A stretch of DNA of 64,000 nucleotides from Chitiniphilus shinanonensis DSM 23277. GTDB taxonomy: Bacteria; Pseudomonadota; Gammaproteobacteria; Burkholderiales; Chitinibacteraceae. The stretch's first letter is position 1, and each line of letters begins with the position of its first letter. The stretch covers positions 1-64,000 of the forward strand of contig NZ_KB895350.1 in NCBI RefSeq assembly GCF_000374805.1, written 5' to 3'. The notes under the pieces were generated by a model. It was not told the origin of the DNA. It saw only the letters and a program-made list of their open reading frames with translations, and searched no databases. Positions 53,932 through 63,581 of this stretch are shown piece by piece. Both the position numbers and the translations under genes were made by a program.

Positions 53932-55542
53932 ATGGCCACGATCAATTTCGCTTCGCACCACTGCCTGGTGATCGACGACTTCCAGGGCATGCGCTACCTG
54001 ATGCGCGACATGCTGCGCGAGTGCGGCGCCGTCCATATCGAGATGGCCTCCAACGGCAAGGAGGCCCTGCAACGGTTGCAGGAACGGCGCTACGACATCG
54101 TGCTGTGCGACTACAACCTGGGCCAGGGCAAGAACGGCCAGCAACTGCTGGAGGAAGCCAAGCTGCGCCAGCTGATCGGCCCCGCCTCCACCTGGATCAT
54201 GATCACCGCCGAGAAAAGCTCGGACTGGATCATGGGCGCGGTGGAATACCAGCCCGACTCCTACCTGCTCAAGCCGATCACCGCCGACCTGCTGCTCAGC
54301 CGGCTGGAGAAGATCGCTGTGCGCAAACAGGCATTCGCCGAGATCGCCCAGGCGATGAGCAACAAGCAGTACACCCGCGCCATCGCGCTGTGCGACGAGC
54401 GCCTGGCCTACGACCAAGTGAACGCGGCGGAACTGCAACGGCTGAAAGGCGCGCTGCTGCTGGATGCCGGCGAAGTCGAAGCGGCACAGAAGCTCTACGA
54501 GGCGGTGCTGACCAAGCGCGAGATCGCCTGGGCGCGCACCGGCCTGGGCCGCATCTGCTACCAGCAGGGCGAATACGAAGCCGCGCGCGACCACTTCCAG
54601 ATCTCGCGCGAGCAGGCGCCCGGCTACCTGGAAGCCTACGACTGGCTGGCGCGCACGCTGCAGAAGCTGGGCGAGGCCGAGCAGGCCGAAGCCACGCTGT
54701 CGGCCGCGCTCAAGCTGTCGCCGAACTCGCCGCTGCGGCAGAAGAGCCTGGGCGAACTGGCATTGCAGCGCGGCGACCTCGACGCCGCCGACGCCGCCTT
54801 CCGCAAGAGCATCGCGGTCGGCGAACATTCCATCCTCAAGAGCGCCGACGCCTACCTGGGCCTGGCCAGGGTGTGCGGCAAGAGCGGCCGCAGCGACGAG
54901 GCGCTCAAGGTGCTGAAGACCGCGCAACACCAGTTCGACGACGCCAACGTGACGCTGCGGGCCAAGTCGGCCGAGGGCATGATCTACACCCAGGAAAAGC
55001 AGTTGTCGAAGGCCGGTGCGGTCGCCGACGAACTCAAGCAGTTGCTGCTGGAAGGCGGCGCCAAGCCCGATTCGGCGGCCAGCCTGGAAATGGCCGAGCT
55101 GATGCTGGCCACCGGCCAGCGCGATCAGGCGGTGACGCTGCTCAAGGACGTGGTGCGCAACAACCACGAGGACAACGCGTTGCTCGGCAAGGTACAGGCG
55201 GTGTTCGACGGCGCCAACATGAAGGCCGAAGGCAGCAACCTGGTCGAAGCCTGCCGCCGCGAGGCGGTGGAGCTGATGAATAGCGGCGTGCTGCTGGCGC
55301 GCGACGGCAAGCTGACCGAAGCGCTGGCGGCCATGCGCGGCGCCAAGGAAAAACTGCCGGTCAACGCGCGCGTGCTGTTCAACTTCGCCTTCGTCGCGGT
55401 GATGTACCTGCAACAGCGCGGCGCCGACGAGGCCTTGATCGAGGAAAGCCGCGAGGCGCTGCGCGAGGCCAATCGCGTCTCGCCGGGCGAAAAGCGCTTC
55501 TCGCAACTGATGGAGGCGCTGAACAAGCTGGAACAGCGCTGA
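53932..55542 (+). CDS. response regulator with TPR output region
   Basis: The 536-residue protein has an N-terminal receiver domain (phospho-acceptor D60 in VLCDYNLGQG, lysine in LLKPIT) and a long tail of tetratricopeptide-like repeats from about 145 to the end (for example RTGLGRICYQQGEYEAARDHF and LAYD...GALLLDAGEVEAAQKLY). There is no DNA-binding domain, so the output is protein-protein contact. It forms a two-gene unit with the upstream kinase-like protein. Similar receiver-TPR proteins occur near motility and surface-signalling genes in other proteobacteria; the role here is unknown. Confidence 0.88.
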   Translation: MATINFASHHCLVIDDFQGMRYLMRDMLRECGAVHIEMASNGKEALQRLQERRYDIVLCDYNLGQGKNGQQLLEEAKLRQLIGPASTWIMITAEKSSDWIMGAVEYQPDSYLLKPITADLLLSRLEKIAVRKQAFAEIAQAMSNKQYTRAIALCDERLAYDQVNAAELQRLKGALLLDAGEVEAAQKLYEAVLTKREIAWARTGLGRICYQQGEYEAARDHFQISREQAPGYLEAYDWLARTLQKLGEAEQAEATLSAALKLSPNSPLRQKSLGELALQRGDLDAADAAFRKSIAVGEHSILKSADAYLGLARVCGKSGRSDEALKVLKTAQHQFDDANVTLRAKSAEGMIYTQEKQLSKAGAVADELKQLLLEGGAKPDSAASLEMAELMLATGQRDQAVTLLKDVVRNNHEDNALLGKVQAVFDGANMKAEGSNLVEACRREAVELMNSGVLLARDGKLTEALAAMRGAKEKLPVNARVLFNFAFVAVMYLQQRGADEALIEESREALREANRVSPGEKRFSQLMEALNKLEQR

Positions 55543-55569
55543 CGGGGCAATGCCCTCGTCGCCCAGATG

Positions 55570-55599
55570 AAAAGAGCCGGTCCTTGTACCGGCTCTTTT
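55570..55599. terminator. bidirectional rho-independent terminator
   Basis: A 12-bp perfect stem AAAAGAGCCGGT / ACCGGCTCTTTT lies between convergent genes and gives a T4 run on both strands. Confidence 0.9.
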
Positions 55600-55639
55600 C
55601 TGGCCCCGGGCCGACTCGGCGTCGTTCCGCGATGCCGCG

Positions 55640-56185
55640 CTAAACGCGCATCGCAGCCAGGATCTGTCGCACCGAAGCCTCGACGGACTGCTCGTTGCCG
55701 AGTTCCAGCACCGGGCACGGCAGCGTTGCCAGCCATGCCTGGTGTTTGCGCAGGTTGCGACTCACTTGGTCCGACGTGTCGTAGGCGGCGGCCCATTCCA
55801 TGAACTCGCGGCTCTGCTGGTGCAGGGCCCCGCCTTCGAGGATGGCGTCGCCGAACCGCCGATACTCGCGCGCCCGCAACCGTGCCATCCGTTCCGGCTG
55901 CGGCAGCCGGACAAACACCGCCAGCTCGAACTCGGGAACGAACACATCGCCCCAGCCGCACAGCGATCCGCTCACCACCCAGCGCCCGGCCTGCGCCAGT
56001 TCGCGCGCCAGCGCGAGCCGGCGTTCCTCGACAGGGCGTTCCACGGTGTAGGGCGGATCGGTATCGACCCAGAAGAAATCATCGGTATCGAAGTGCCGCC
56101 AGCCCAGTTCGCGGCAGATCGCCTTGCCCAGGGTGGTGGTGCCGGAGCCCGACGCGCCGAACAGATGGATCCGCGAGCGCATCAT
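55640..56185 (-). CDS. AAA-type P-loop nucleoside/adenylate kinase-like protein
   Basis: The 181-residue product has Walker A GASGSGTTTLGK at residues 10-21, a DTDDFFWVDTDPPY segment and the VVSGSLCGWGD pattern of small ATPases annotated as AAA family or adenylate kinase-like, related to FlaR/shikimate-type kinases. The substrate cannot be told. An ATG one codon downstream is an equal alternative. It lies 28 bases after ribE and may be cotranscribed. Confidence 0.75.
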   Translation of the reverse strand: MMRSRIHLFGASGSGTTTLGKAICRELGWRHFDTDDFFWVDTDPPYTVERPVEERRLALARELAQAGRWVVSGSLCGWGDVFVPEFELAVFVRLPQPERMARLRAREYRRFGDAILEGGALHQQSREFMEWAAAYDTSDQVSRNLRKHQAWLATLPCPVLELGNEQSVEASVRQILAAMRV

Positions 56186-56213
56186 CGCCCCGACGACGCG
56201 GCCGTTACCGCCA

Positions 56214-56825
56214 CTACTTGGCTTCCAGCGACAGCATGCGCTCGACGTAGCGGGCGATCAGATCGATTTCCAGGTTGACCTGCGCACCTTCGGCCAGATC
56301 GCCCAGCGTGGTGTGCGACAGCGTATGCGGGATCAGGTTGATCGAGAACTCGCAACCACCGGGCACGTCGCGCACCAGGTTGGTGGTCAGCGACACGCCG
56401 TTCACCACCACCGAGCCCTTCACCGCCAGGTAGCGCGCCAGCGCGGCGGGGGCGCGCACCACCAGCTCGCGGTTGTCGCCCACCGGGGCGAAGCGCACCA
56501 CGTCGCCGATGCCGTCCACGTGGCCGGACACCAGGTGCCCGCCCAGGCGCGCGTCCACCTTCAGCGCCTTCTCCAGGTTGACCCGCCCGCCCTCGCGGTC
56601 CAGGCCAACGGTGCAGCGCAGCGATTCGTCCGACACGTCGATGGTGAAGCGAGCATCCGGCAGCAGTTCGGTCACCGTCATGCAGGCGCCGTTGTGGGTG
56701 ATGCTGTCGCCCAGCGCCACGTCGCTGAAGTCGAGCTGCGGGGCGGCGACGGTCAGGCGCACGCCGCCGGCGAAGGGGGCGACGCGTTCGATGGTGCCGA
56801 TGGCTTCGACGATTCCGGTAAACAT
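56214..56825 (-). CDS. ribE: riboflavin synthase alpha chain
   Basis: The 203-residue enzyme dismutates two lumazines to riboflavin. It has two homologous barrels: MFTGIVEAIGTIERV at the start, with TITHNGACMTV-like loop in the first half (GDSITHNGACMTV) and GSVVVNGVSLT in the second. GGHLVSGHVDGIG is the family signature. Its ATG overlaps the zinc-ribbon gene stop (TGATG), so translation is coupled. Confidence 0.96.
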   Translation of the reverse strand: MFTGIVEAIGTIERVAPFAGGVRLTVAAPQLDFSDVALGDSITHNGACMTVTELLPDARFTIDVSDESLRCTVGLDREGGRVNLEKALKVDARLGGHLVSGHVDGIGDVVRFAPVGDNRELVVRAPAALARYLAVKGSVVVNGVSLTTNLVRDVPGGCEFSINLIPHTLSHTTLGDLAEGAQVNLEIDLIARYVERMLSLEAK

Positions 56826-56989
56826 CAATGCTGCTCCTGGTTGCCCGCCGCGTTGTGCTCGCGCACCCGCTGCGAGGATTTGAGTTCGTTGCAATGGTTG
56901 CAGAAATAGCTGGTGGCGCCGCACGCCTTCATCACTTCCAGCGGCTGCCCGCAATCGGGACAGCGATAGGTTTCGATCGGTTGATCCAT
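56825..56989 (-). CDS. small YfgJ-like zinc-ribbon protein
   Basis: The 54-residue product has CPDC at 10-13 and CNHC near 34-37, a four-cysteine zinc ribbon. The segment CPDCGQPLEVMKACGATSYFC resembles the C-terminal half of E. coli YfgJ. It lies between ribD and ribE and its stop overlaps the ribE start. A role in the riboflavin pathway is not implied by family; translational coupling may only set the ribE level. The start at 56989 is chosen over an ATG 16 codons upstream because the ribbon begins here. Confidence 0.72.
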   Translation of the reverse strand: MDQPIETYRCPDCGQPLEVMKACGATSYFCNHCNELKSSQRVREHNAAGNQEQH

Positions 56990-57071
56990 GATCCCGCTCC
57001 TTGTTGCCGACACCGCACGCAGCGGGGCATCGGCCATGGTCTCGAATGCCGCCCGGCGGTGGGGCCTCGGT

Positions 57072-58184
57072 TCAGGCGCCCCAGGCGTCGATCTCGGTGA
57101 AACGCAGCGTCAGGCGCTGGTCGTCGCCGACCATGCGCCGCTCCAGCACGCGCGGCGTCAGGCGCTGCGCCAGGCTGGCGAGCGTGAACTCGGCCAGCGG
57201 CAGGCCGTCGCCCAGCAGCACCGGCGCCTGGTACAGCACCGCCTCGTCGACCAGGCCGCGCGACAGTAGCGCACCGGCCAGAGTGCCGCCGGCTTCCACC
57301 GTGAGTTCATTGATGCCGCGCTGTCCCAGCAGTTCAAGCAAGGCCGCCAGATCGACCCGGCCGTCGGCGCCCGGCAGCAGCACGATGCCGGCGCCGGCCG
57401 CCTCCAGCGCGGCGCGGCGCTCGCTGTCGCGCGCGGCGACCAGCAGCACCCCCGGCGTCTGCAACAGGCGCGCGCCCGGCGGGGTGCGCAGGTCGCTGTC
57501 GACCACCACCCGCAGCGGCTGGCGCCCTTGCCACAGCACGCCCTGGGGCTCGCGCACCGTGAGCTGCGCATCGTCGGCCAGCACGGTGCCGATCCCGGTC
57601 AGCATGGCGCAGGAACGCGCCCGCAACCGCTGCACGTCGGCACGCGCCGCCGGGCCGGTGATCCATTGCGACTGCCCGTCGCGCAACGCGATGCGGCCAT
57701 CCAGGCTGGCGGCCAGCTTGAGCCGCGTCCATGGCCGGCCGCGCACCATGCGCGACAGGAAACCCTTGTGATGCGCCTGTGCCGCATCGCGCAGCACGCC
57801 GGCCGCGACGTCGATGCCCGCCGCACGCAGCCGCGCCAGCCCCTGCCCCGCCACCAGCGGGTTGGGATCGGTCAGCGCCACCACCACCCGCGCCACACCG
57901 GCGGCGACCAGCGCGTCGGCGCATGGCGGGGTGCGCCCGTGGTGGCTGCATGGTTCCAGCGTGACGTAGGCGGTGGCGCCACGCGCCGCGTCGCCGGCCT
58001 GGCGCAATGCCATCACCTCGGCGTGCGGACCGCCCGCCTGCTGGCTGTGGCCGGCGCCGACGATGACGCCGTCGCGCACCAGCACGCAGCCGACGCTGGG
58101 GTTGGGCGAGGTGATACAGGCGCCGCGCGCGGCCTGGGCCAGCGCGCGCTGCATCATCGCGGCATCGTTCACGGCCTGGGTCAT
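57072..58184 (-). CDS. ribD: bifunctional riboflavin biosynthesis deaminase/reductase RibD
   Basis: The 370-residue enzyme carries out two successive steps, deamination and reduction of the pyrimidine intermediate. The zinc deaminase domain has H54-A-E56 and C79/C88 in [11 protein letters not shown]. The reductase domain follows from about 145 ([17 protein letters not shown]) with [11 protein letters not shown]-like strand near 305. Its ATG overlaps the nrdR stop (ATGA). The order nrdR-ribD is conserved. Confidence 0.97.
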   Translation of the reverse strand: MTQAVNDAAMMQRALAQAARGACITSPNPSVGCVLVRDGVIVGAGHSQQAGGPHAEVMALRQAGDAARGATAYVTLEPCSHHGRTPPCADALVAAGVARVVVALTDPNPLVAGQGLARLRAAGIDVAAGVLRDAAQAHHKGFLSRMVRGRPWTRLKLAASLDGRIALRDGQSQWITGPAARADVQRLRARSCAMLTGIGTVLADDAQLTVREPQGVLWQGRQPLRVVVDSDLRTPPGARLLQTPGVLLVAARDSERRAALEAAGAGIVLLPGADGRVDLAALLELLGQRGINELTVEAGGTLAGALLSRGLVDEAVLYQAPVLLGDGLPLAEFTLASLAQRLTPRVLERRMVGDDQRLTLRFTEIDAWGA

Positions 58185-58636
58185 TTGTCCTTGCTCACCT
58201 CGCGGATCACGTCGCGGAAATCCTCGACGTCCGAGAAACTGCGATAGACCGAGGCGAAGCGGATGTAGGCCACCTTGTCCAGCTTGGCCAGTTCGCTGAT
58301 CACCATCTCGCCGATCTGGCGCGACATGATTTCGCGGTCGCCCACGGTCAGTACCTTCTGGATGATGCGGGCGATGGCCTCGTCCACCAACTGGGTGGGC
58401 ACCGGCCGCTTGTGCAGCGCCCGATGAAAGGAGGTGCGGATCTTCTCGCGGTCGAAATCCACCCGCTGGCCGTTCTGCTTGACCACCTGCGGCAGCCGCA
58501 CCTCGGCGGTCTCGTAGGTGGTGAAGCGCTTGTCGCACACCGCGCAGCGGCGGCGGCGGCGCACGGTGTCGCCTTCCTCGGAGACGCGCGAATCGACGAC
58601 CTGGGTGTCGGGGGAACCGCAGAACGGACATTTCAT
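58181..58636 (-). CDS. nrdR: transcriptional repressor NrdR
   Basis: The 151-residue repressor of ribonucleotide reductase genes has an N-terminal zinc ribbon (CPFC at 3-6 and CAVC at 31-34) and an ATP-cone domain (about 47-137, starting [16 protein letters not shown]) that senses dATP/ATP. NrdR boxes would stand upstream of nrd genes, which are not in this window. The start at 58636 matches the invariant MKCPFCG. Confidence 0.97.
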   Translation of the reverse strand: MKCPFCGSPDTQVVDSRVSEEGDTVRRRRRCAVCDKRFTTYETAEVRLPQVVKQNGQRVDFDREKIRTSFHRALHKRPVPTQLVDEAIARIIQKVLTVGDREIMSRQIGEMVISELAKLDKVAYIRFASVYRSFSDVEDFRDVIREVSKDK

Positions 58637-58796
58637 GGGCAGGCAGCCTGGCTGGCGGAACGAACCACAACTTAGCAATCGCGCCCGACGAACACAATCG
58701 GGCGCACAAATGACGCGGGGCATGGCCAAGCGCCATGCCCCGTGTCGCAACCGGCACCGTCGGCGGCCGTCAGGCCACCGCGCGGCGCGCCCGGTG

Positions 58797-60044
58797 TCAG
58801 GCGCCGTAGACCGGGAAGCGCGCGGTCAGCGCCTTCACCTTCTCGGCCACCGCGGCCAGGTTGGCTTCGTCGGCCGGGTTGTCCAGCACGTCGGCGATCA
58901 GGTGCGCCACCTGGATGGCTTCTTCTTCCTTGAAGCCGCGGGTGGTGATGGCCGGCGCGCCGATGCGGATGCCCGAGGTGACGAAGGGGCTTTCCGGGTC
59001 GTTGGGGATGGCGTTCTTGTTGACGGTGATGTGCGCCTTGCCCAGCGCGGCGTCGGCCGCCTTGCCGGTCAGGCCCTTGGGACGCAGGTCCACCAGGAAC
59101 ACGTGGCTCTCGGTGCGGCCGGAGATGATGCGCAGGCCGCGCTCGGCCAGGGTCTTGGCCATGGCCTGGGCGTTCTTGATCACCTGTTCGGCGTAGACCT
59201 TGAACTCGGGGCTGGCCGCTTCCTTGAAGGCGATGGCCTTGGCGGCGATCACGTGCATCAGCGGGCCGCCTTGCAGCGTGGGGAACACGTTGGAGTTGAG
59301 GCTCTTCTCGAACTCGGCCTTGGCCAGGATCAGGCCGCCGCGCGGGCCGCGCAGGGTCTTGTGGGTGGTCGAGGTGACGAAGTGCGCGTGCGGCACCGGG
59401 TTCGGGTAGACGCCGGCGGCGATCAGGCCGGCGTAGTGGGCCATGTCCACCATGAAGTAGGCGCCGACCTTGTCGGCGATCTCGCGCATGCGCGCCCAGT
59501 CGAAGCGCAGCGCGAAGGCGGAGGCGCCGCCGATGATCAGCTTGGGCTTGGTCTCGACCGCGATGCGTTCCATCTCGTCGTAATCGATCTCTTCGTTCTC
59601 GTTCAGGCCGTAGGGCACGATGTTGAACAGCTTGCCCGACAGGTTGGCCGGCGAGCCGTGGGTCAGGTGGCCGCCGTGGCCCAGGTTCATGCCCATCACG
59701 GTGTCGCCCGGCTTGAGGATCGAGAAGTACACCGCCTGGTTGGCCTGGCTGCCCGAGTGCGGCTGCACGTTGGCGTATTCGGCGCCGAACAGCGCCTTCA
59801 CGCGGTCGATGGCCAGCTGTTCCACCACGTCCACGTGCTCGCAACCGCCGTAGAAGCGCTTGCCGGGGTAACCCTCGGCGTACTTGTTGGTGAGCTGTGA
59901 ACCCTGTGCTTCCATGACTGCGGGGCTGGTGTAGTTTTCCGACGCGATCAGCTCGAGGTGTTCGTGCTGGCGCACGACCTCGCCCTGGATGGCTTTGGCG
60001 AGATCAGGATCGAATTGGGAGATGGTGATGGACTTGGAGAACAT
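58797..60044 (-). CDS. glyA: serine hydroxymethyltransferase
   Basis: The 415-residue PLP enzyme interconverts serine and glycine with tetrahydrofolate. The PLP lysine is in [15 protein letters not shown], and the [11 protein letters not shown] motif near 34-44 and the [18 protein letters not shown] loop are typical. It lies upstream of nrdR (160 bp gap), a common order. The ATG at 60044 matches the family start. Confidence 0.98.
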   Translation of the reverse strand: MFSKSITISQFDPDLAKAIQGEVVRQHEHLELIASENYTSPAVMEAQGSQLTNKYAEGYPGKRFYGGCEHVDVVEQLAIDRVKALFGAEYANVQPHSGSQANQAVYFSILKPGDTVMGMNLGHGGHLTHGSPANLSGKLFNIVPYGLNENEEIDYDEMERIAVETKPKLIIGGASAFALRFDWARMREIADKVGAYFMVDMAHYAGLIAAGVYPNPVPHAHFVTSTTHKTLRGPRGGLILAKAEFEKSLNSNVFPTLQGGPLMHVIAAKAIAFKEAASPEFKVYAEQVIKNAQAMAKTLAERGLRIISGRTESHVFLVDLRPKGLTGKAADAALGKAHITVNKNAIPNDPESPFVTSGIRIGAPAITTRGFKEEEAIQVAHLIADVLDNPADEANLAAVAEKVKALTARFPVYGA

Positions 60045-60171
60045 GGGCCCGATTCCGTAGGCGATTGAAAAAACTGGCGCAATTCTAACACGAGGCACCG
60101 TGAGGCGCGGCGGTGGAATCCGGCACGCCATCATGAAAGCGGCTCATGTCCGGGGCGGCCGGGCGGCAACG

Positions 60172-60196
60172 AAAAAGGCGGCCGAAGCCGCCCTTT
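60172..60196 (-). terminator. rho-independent terminator of hpt
   Basis: A 6-bp GC stem GGCGGC / GCCGCC with CGAA loop, extended by A-T pairs, and the A-run at 60172-60176 giving T on the minus strand. Confidence 0.8.
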
Positions 60197-60215
60197 TGCC
60201 GTGCCCGGCCCCGGG

Positions 60216-60770
60216 TTACAGACCCTTGACCGCGTAGATCGCCAGCGTGTTGCGCCAGTAGCCCTGGTAATCCATGCCGCAGCCGAACAGGAAGCGATCC
60301 TGCACCTTGAGGCCGACGAAATCGGCGCTCACGCCCGGCGCCTTGCGGTCGTGGTCCTTGTCCACCAGCACCGCCACCAGCACTTCCTTGGCGCCCTGGC
60401 GCTTGCAGTATTCGATCACCGCCGCCAGCGTGTGGCCTTCGTCCAGGATGTCGTCGATGATCACCACGCTGCGGCCGCGCAGGTCCTCGGTGGGGGCGAC
60501 CTTCCAGTTGAGCGCGCCGCCGCTGGTTTCCTGGCGATAGCGCGTGGCATGCAGGTAGGAGCACTCCAGCGGGAAGCGCAGCCGCGGCAGCAGGTGGCCG
60601 GCGACGATCAGGCCGCCGTTCATGATCGTGTAGACGATGGGGTTGGCGCTGGCCAGCCGTGCGGTCATCGCCTCGGCCATGGCATCCAGCGCGGCCACGA
60701 CTTCGGCCTCGCTGTGCAGGCAATCGGCGTTGTCGATGATGGTATGGGCTTCTGGCAGTTCCAGCGTCAT
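60216..60770 (-). CDS. hpt: hypoxanthine-guanine phosphoribosyltransferase
   Basis: The 184-residue purine salvage enzyme has the PRPP-binding motif VVIIDDILDEGHT at 102-114 and the type of N-terminus common in betaproteobacterial Hpt (MTLELPEAHTIIDNADCL). It adds phosphoribose to hypoxanthine or guanine. It is 87 bases from apt on the same strand, so purine salvage enzymes are grouped here. Confidence 0.93.
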   Translation of the reverse strand: MTLELPEAHTIIDNADCLHSEAEVVAALDAMAEAMTARLASANPIVYTIMNGGLIVAGHLLPRLRFPLECSYLHATRYRQETSGGALNWKVAPTEDLRGRSVVIIDDILDEGHTLAAVIEYCKRQGAKEVLVAVLVDKDHDRKAPGVSADFVGLKVQDRFLFGCGMDYQGYWRNTLAIYAVKGL

Positions 60771-60857
60771 GCTCTTGTCCTGTTGAATGCAGCGGATAAC
60801 GTCGGGCGCCCGGTCGTTGGATGCGATCCGGGCACCGATAAAGCGCCGGCCACCGGG

Positions 60858-61412
60858 TCAGTGGCCGGCAAAATCGCAAATGGTATACAGCTCGATGCCC
60901 TGCCCGGCGATCAGGCGCGAGCCGCCCAGTTCGGGCAGGTCAACGATGGCCGCGGCCTCCACCACCGTGGCGCCCAGCCGTTGCAGCAGGCGGGCGGCGG
61001 CGATCATGGTGCCGCCGGTGGCCACGAGGTCGTCCACCAGCAACACGCGATCACCCGGCTTGCAGGCATCGGCGTGGATTTCCACCGTGGCCGAGCCGTA
61101 TTCCAGCTCGTATTCCTCGGCCTCGGTCAGATACGGCAACTTGCCCTTCTTGCGGATCGGCACGAAGCCCAGGTTCAGCTCGTAGGCGACCACCGAGCCC
61201 AGGATGAAACCGCGCGCGTCCACCCCGGCCACCAGGTCGATCTGCATGTCCATATAGCGGTGCACGAAGGTATCGACCAGCAGCCGGAAGGTCTTCGGGT
61301 CCTGCAACAGCGGCGTGATGTCGCGGAACTGCACCCCGGGCTGGGGCCAATCCGGCACGGTGCGGATGCGTTGCTGGATGTAGTCGGCGTACAGCGGCTT
61401 GGGTATGGACAT
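60858..61412 (-). CDS. apt: adenine phosphoribosyltransferase
   Basis: The 184-residue enzyme converts adenine and PRPP to AMP. The PRPP motif is [13 protein letters not shown] at 123-135. The N-terminal [21 protein letters not shown] and [11 protein letters not shown] are characteristic of Apt. The ATG at 61412 gives the usual length. It lies between the purine permease and hpt, forming a salvage group. Confidence 0.97.
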   Translation of the reverse strand: MSIPKPLYADYIQQRIRTVPDWPQPGVQFRDITPLLQDPKTFRLLVDTFVHRYMDMQIDLVAGVDARGFILGSVVAYELNLGFVPIRKKGKLPYLTEAEEYELEYGSATVEIHADACKPGDRVLLVDDLVATGGTMIAAARLLQRLGATVVEAAAIVDLPELGGSRLIAGQGIELYTICDFAGH

Positions 61413-61440
61413 GCGGATCTCAACGCCAGAGGTGCAAGAC

Positions 61441-61467
61441 CCTCTCGCCGCGACCGCGACGAGAGGA
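61441..61467 (-). terminator. hairpin downstream of the purine permease gene
   Basis: CCTCTCG / CGAGAGG with an inner CGCG pair forms a stable stem but has no T-run. The 173-bp gap 61413-61586 holds nothing else I can name. Confidence 0.4.
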
Positions 61468-61586
61468 TTCGAAGCCAACCCGGCAGGCGCCGCGCCGGAT
61501 TTCCACCTGCCGCAACGCTCCCGGCAAGGTCGGGATTGGGCGGCACGGCGATCCGGGAGCGGCAGCTTGCAGGGTCATGGTCGGGC

Positions 61587-62882
61587 TCAGTGGAAGAACG
61601 CGAACTTCATCAGCCACAGCGCGGCGATGATGACGACGGCCGGGCGCAGGTCGCTGAAACGGCCGGCCAGCAACTTGATCACCACGAAGCTGATGAAGCC
61701 GAAGGCGATGCCGTCGGCGATCGAGAAGGTGAACGGCATGGCGATGGCGGTGACCACGGCCGGCGCGGCCTCGGTCAGGTCGTCCCAGGCGATCTCGGCC
61801 AGGCCGCGCGCCATCAGCACCGCCACGTAGCACAGCGCCGGCGCGGTGGCATACGGCGGAATGCTGTTGGCCAGCGGCGCCAGGAACAACGCGACCAGGA
61901 ACAGGATGGCTACCACGGTGGCGGTCAGGCCGGTACGGCCGCCGACGGCGGTGCCGGCGGCGGATTCGACATAGGCGGTGGTGGACGAGGTACCCATTGC
62001 AGCGCCGGCGACGATGGCCACCGAGTCGGCCATCAGCGCGCGCTTCAGGCGCGGCAGCTTGCCGTCCTTGTCCAGCAGGCCGGCGCGGTGCGACACGCCG
62101 ACCAGGGTGCCGGTGGTGTCGAACAGGTCGACGAAGAAGAACACGAACACCACGCCCAGCAGGCCGACGTTGAGCGCGCCGCCCAGGTCCATCTGCATGA
62201 AGGTGGGCGCCAGCGACGGCGGCGCGGAGAACACGCCCTTGAACTCGGACAGGCCCAGCACCACCGACAGCACGGTCACCGCCAGGATGCCGATGATGAT
62301 GGAGCCGTGCACGCGGCGGTATTCCAGCGCCACGATCAGGAAGAAGCCGAAGATCGCCAGCAGCGTGCTCGGCGCATGGATGTCGCCCAGGGTGACCAGG
62401 GTGGCCGGGCTGCCGGTGATCAAGCCGGCGCTCTTGAGCGAGATGATGCCGAGAAACAGGCCCACGCCCGCCGAGATGGCGAACTTGAGCGATTGCGGAA
62501 TCGCGTTGACGATGGCTTCACGCACCTTGAACAGGCTGACCGCCAGGAAAATGATCCCCGAGAGGAACACCGCCCCCAGCGCCACCTGCCAAGTCACACC
62601 CGGGCTTCCCAGGACCACGCTATAAGTGAAATAGGCATTCAGGCCCATGCCCGGCGCCAGCGCCATCGGATAGTTGGCCACCAGCCCCATGATGGCGCAG
62701 CCCAGCGCGGCGGCCAGACAGGTGGCGACGAACACCGCGTTGAAGTCCATGCCTGTTTTGGACAGGATCAATGGGTTGACGAAAATGATGTAGGCCATCG
62801 TCAGGAAGGTGGTGAAGCCCGCGAGCACTTCGGTCCTGACGTCCGTCCCGTGCTCCTTCAGTTTGAAAAACGATTCCAGCAT
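61587..62882 (-). CDS. NCS2-family purine permease (AzgA/adenine-guanine branch)
   Basis: The 431-residue permease has about 12-14 hydrophobic segments and the AzgA-branch hallmarks: FFKLKEHGTDVRTEVLAGFTTFLTMAYIIFVNP at the start, NYPMALAPGMGLNAYFTY, and FFFVDLFDTTGTLVGV near residue 260. Substrates of this branch include adenine, hypoxanthine and guanine. The next two genes are apt and hpt, which supports purine uptake coupled to salvage. Start at 62882 has an AGGGG ribosome binding site. Confidence 0.93.
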   Translation of the reverse strand: MLESFFKLKEHGTDVRTEVLAGFTTFLTMAYIIFVNPLILSKTGMDFNAVFVATCLAAALGCAIMGLVANYPMALAPGMGLNAYFTYSVVLGSPGVTWQVALGAVFLSGIIFLAVSLFKVREAIVNAIPQSLKFAISAGVGLFLGIISLKSAGLITGSPATLVTLGDIHAPSTLLAIFGFFLIVALEYRRVHGSIIIGILAVTVLSVVLGLSEFKGVFSAPPSLAPTFMQMDLGGALNVGLLGVVFVFFFVDLFDTTGTLVGVSHRAGLLDKDGKLPRLKRALMADSVAIVAGAAMGTSSTTAYVESAAGTAVGGRTGLTATVVAILFLVALFLAPLANSIPPYATAPALCYVAVLMARGLAEIAWDDLTEAAPAVVTAIAMPFTFSIADGIAFGFISFVVIKLLAGRFSDLRPAVVIIAALWLMKFAFFH

Positions 62883-62941
62883 GATCAGCCCCTGATTCGA
62901 AAGTTGGATTATGTGTCTGAATTTATTGATTGTCTGGAACG

Positions 62942-63508
62942 CTAGACGCCCACCTTCAACAGCGCAAGAACGCCCAGCAGGGCGAATGCGGCAGCCGCGG
63001 CGAAACGCACGTAGCGCAACAGGTGCAGACGGTCGGACATCCACTTGCCCAGCCAGATGGCCGGCGCGTTGGCGATGAGCATGCCCACGGTGGTCCCCAC
63101 CACCACCATCCACAGCGGCGAGTATTTCACAGCCAATGCCACCGTGGCGACTTGGGTCTTATCCCCTATTTCGGCCAGGAAAAACGCGATGGTGGTGGCG
63201 ATGAAGGCGCCGTAGGGCTTCACCTCGGCCTCGCCTTCCTCCATCTGGTCAGGGATACAGGCCCAGGCCGCGATCGCCAGGAAACCCAGGCCCACCGTCC
63301 AGCGCAGCGCATCGGGCGTGAAGAAGCCCGCCAGCCATTGGCCGAGCCAGCCGGCGGCGAAGTGGTTCAGCAAGGTGGCGACGAAGACGCCGATCAGGAT
63401 CGGCCAGGGACGACGGAAGCGCGCGGCGAGGATCAGCGACAGCAGCTGGGTCTTGTCGCCGATTTCGGCGACGGCAACGACTGCGGCGGAAACGAGGAAG
63501 GCATCCAT
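62942..63508 (-). CDS. GDT1/TMEM165-family manganese exporter
   Basis: The 188-residue membrane protein has six hydrophobic segments in two repeats, each with the family motif EIGDKT (residues 15-20 and 113-118). Bacterial members (for example MneA of Vibrio) export manganese. The upstream yybP-ykoY manganese riboswitch is strong independent support for this substrate. The start at 63508 places the first motif at the usual distance. A 59-bp gap separates it from the purine permease gene. Confidence 0.93.
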   Translation of the reverse strand: MDAFLVSAAVVAVAEIGDKTQLLSLILAARFRRPWPILIGVFVATLLNHFAAGWLGQWLAGFFTPDALRWTVGLGFLAIAAWACIPDQMEEGEAEVKPYGAFIATTIAFFLAEIGDKTQVATVALAVKYSPLWMVVVGTTVGMLIANAPAIWLGKWMSDRLHLLRYVRFAAAAAFALLGVLALLKVGV

Positions 63509-63581
63509 GCGGGGGGAACTCCAGGGGCGGGCGACATGAGGCCATGCCACACGGCCCACCCCTGGGTGCGTGCGACATGAA

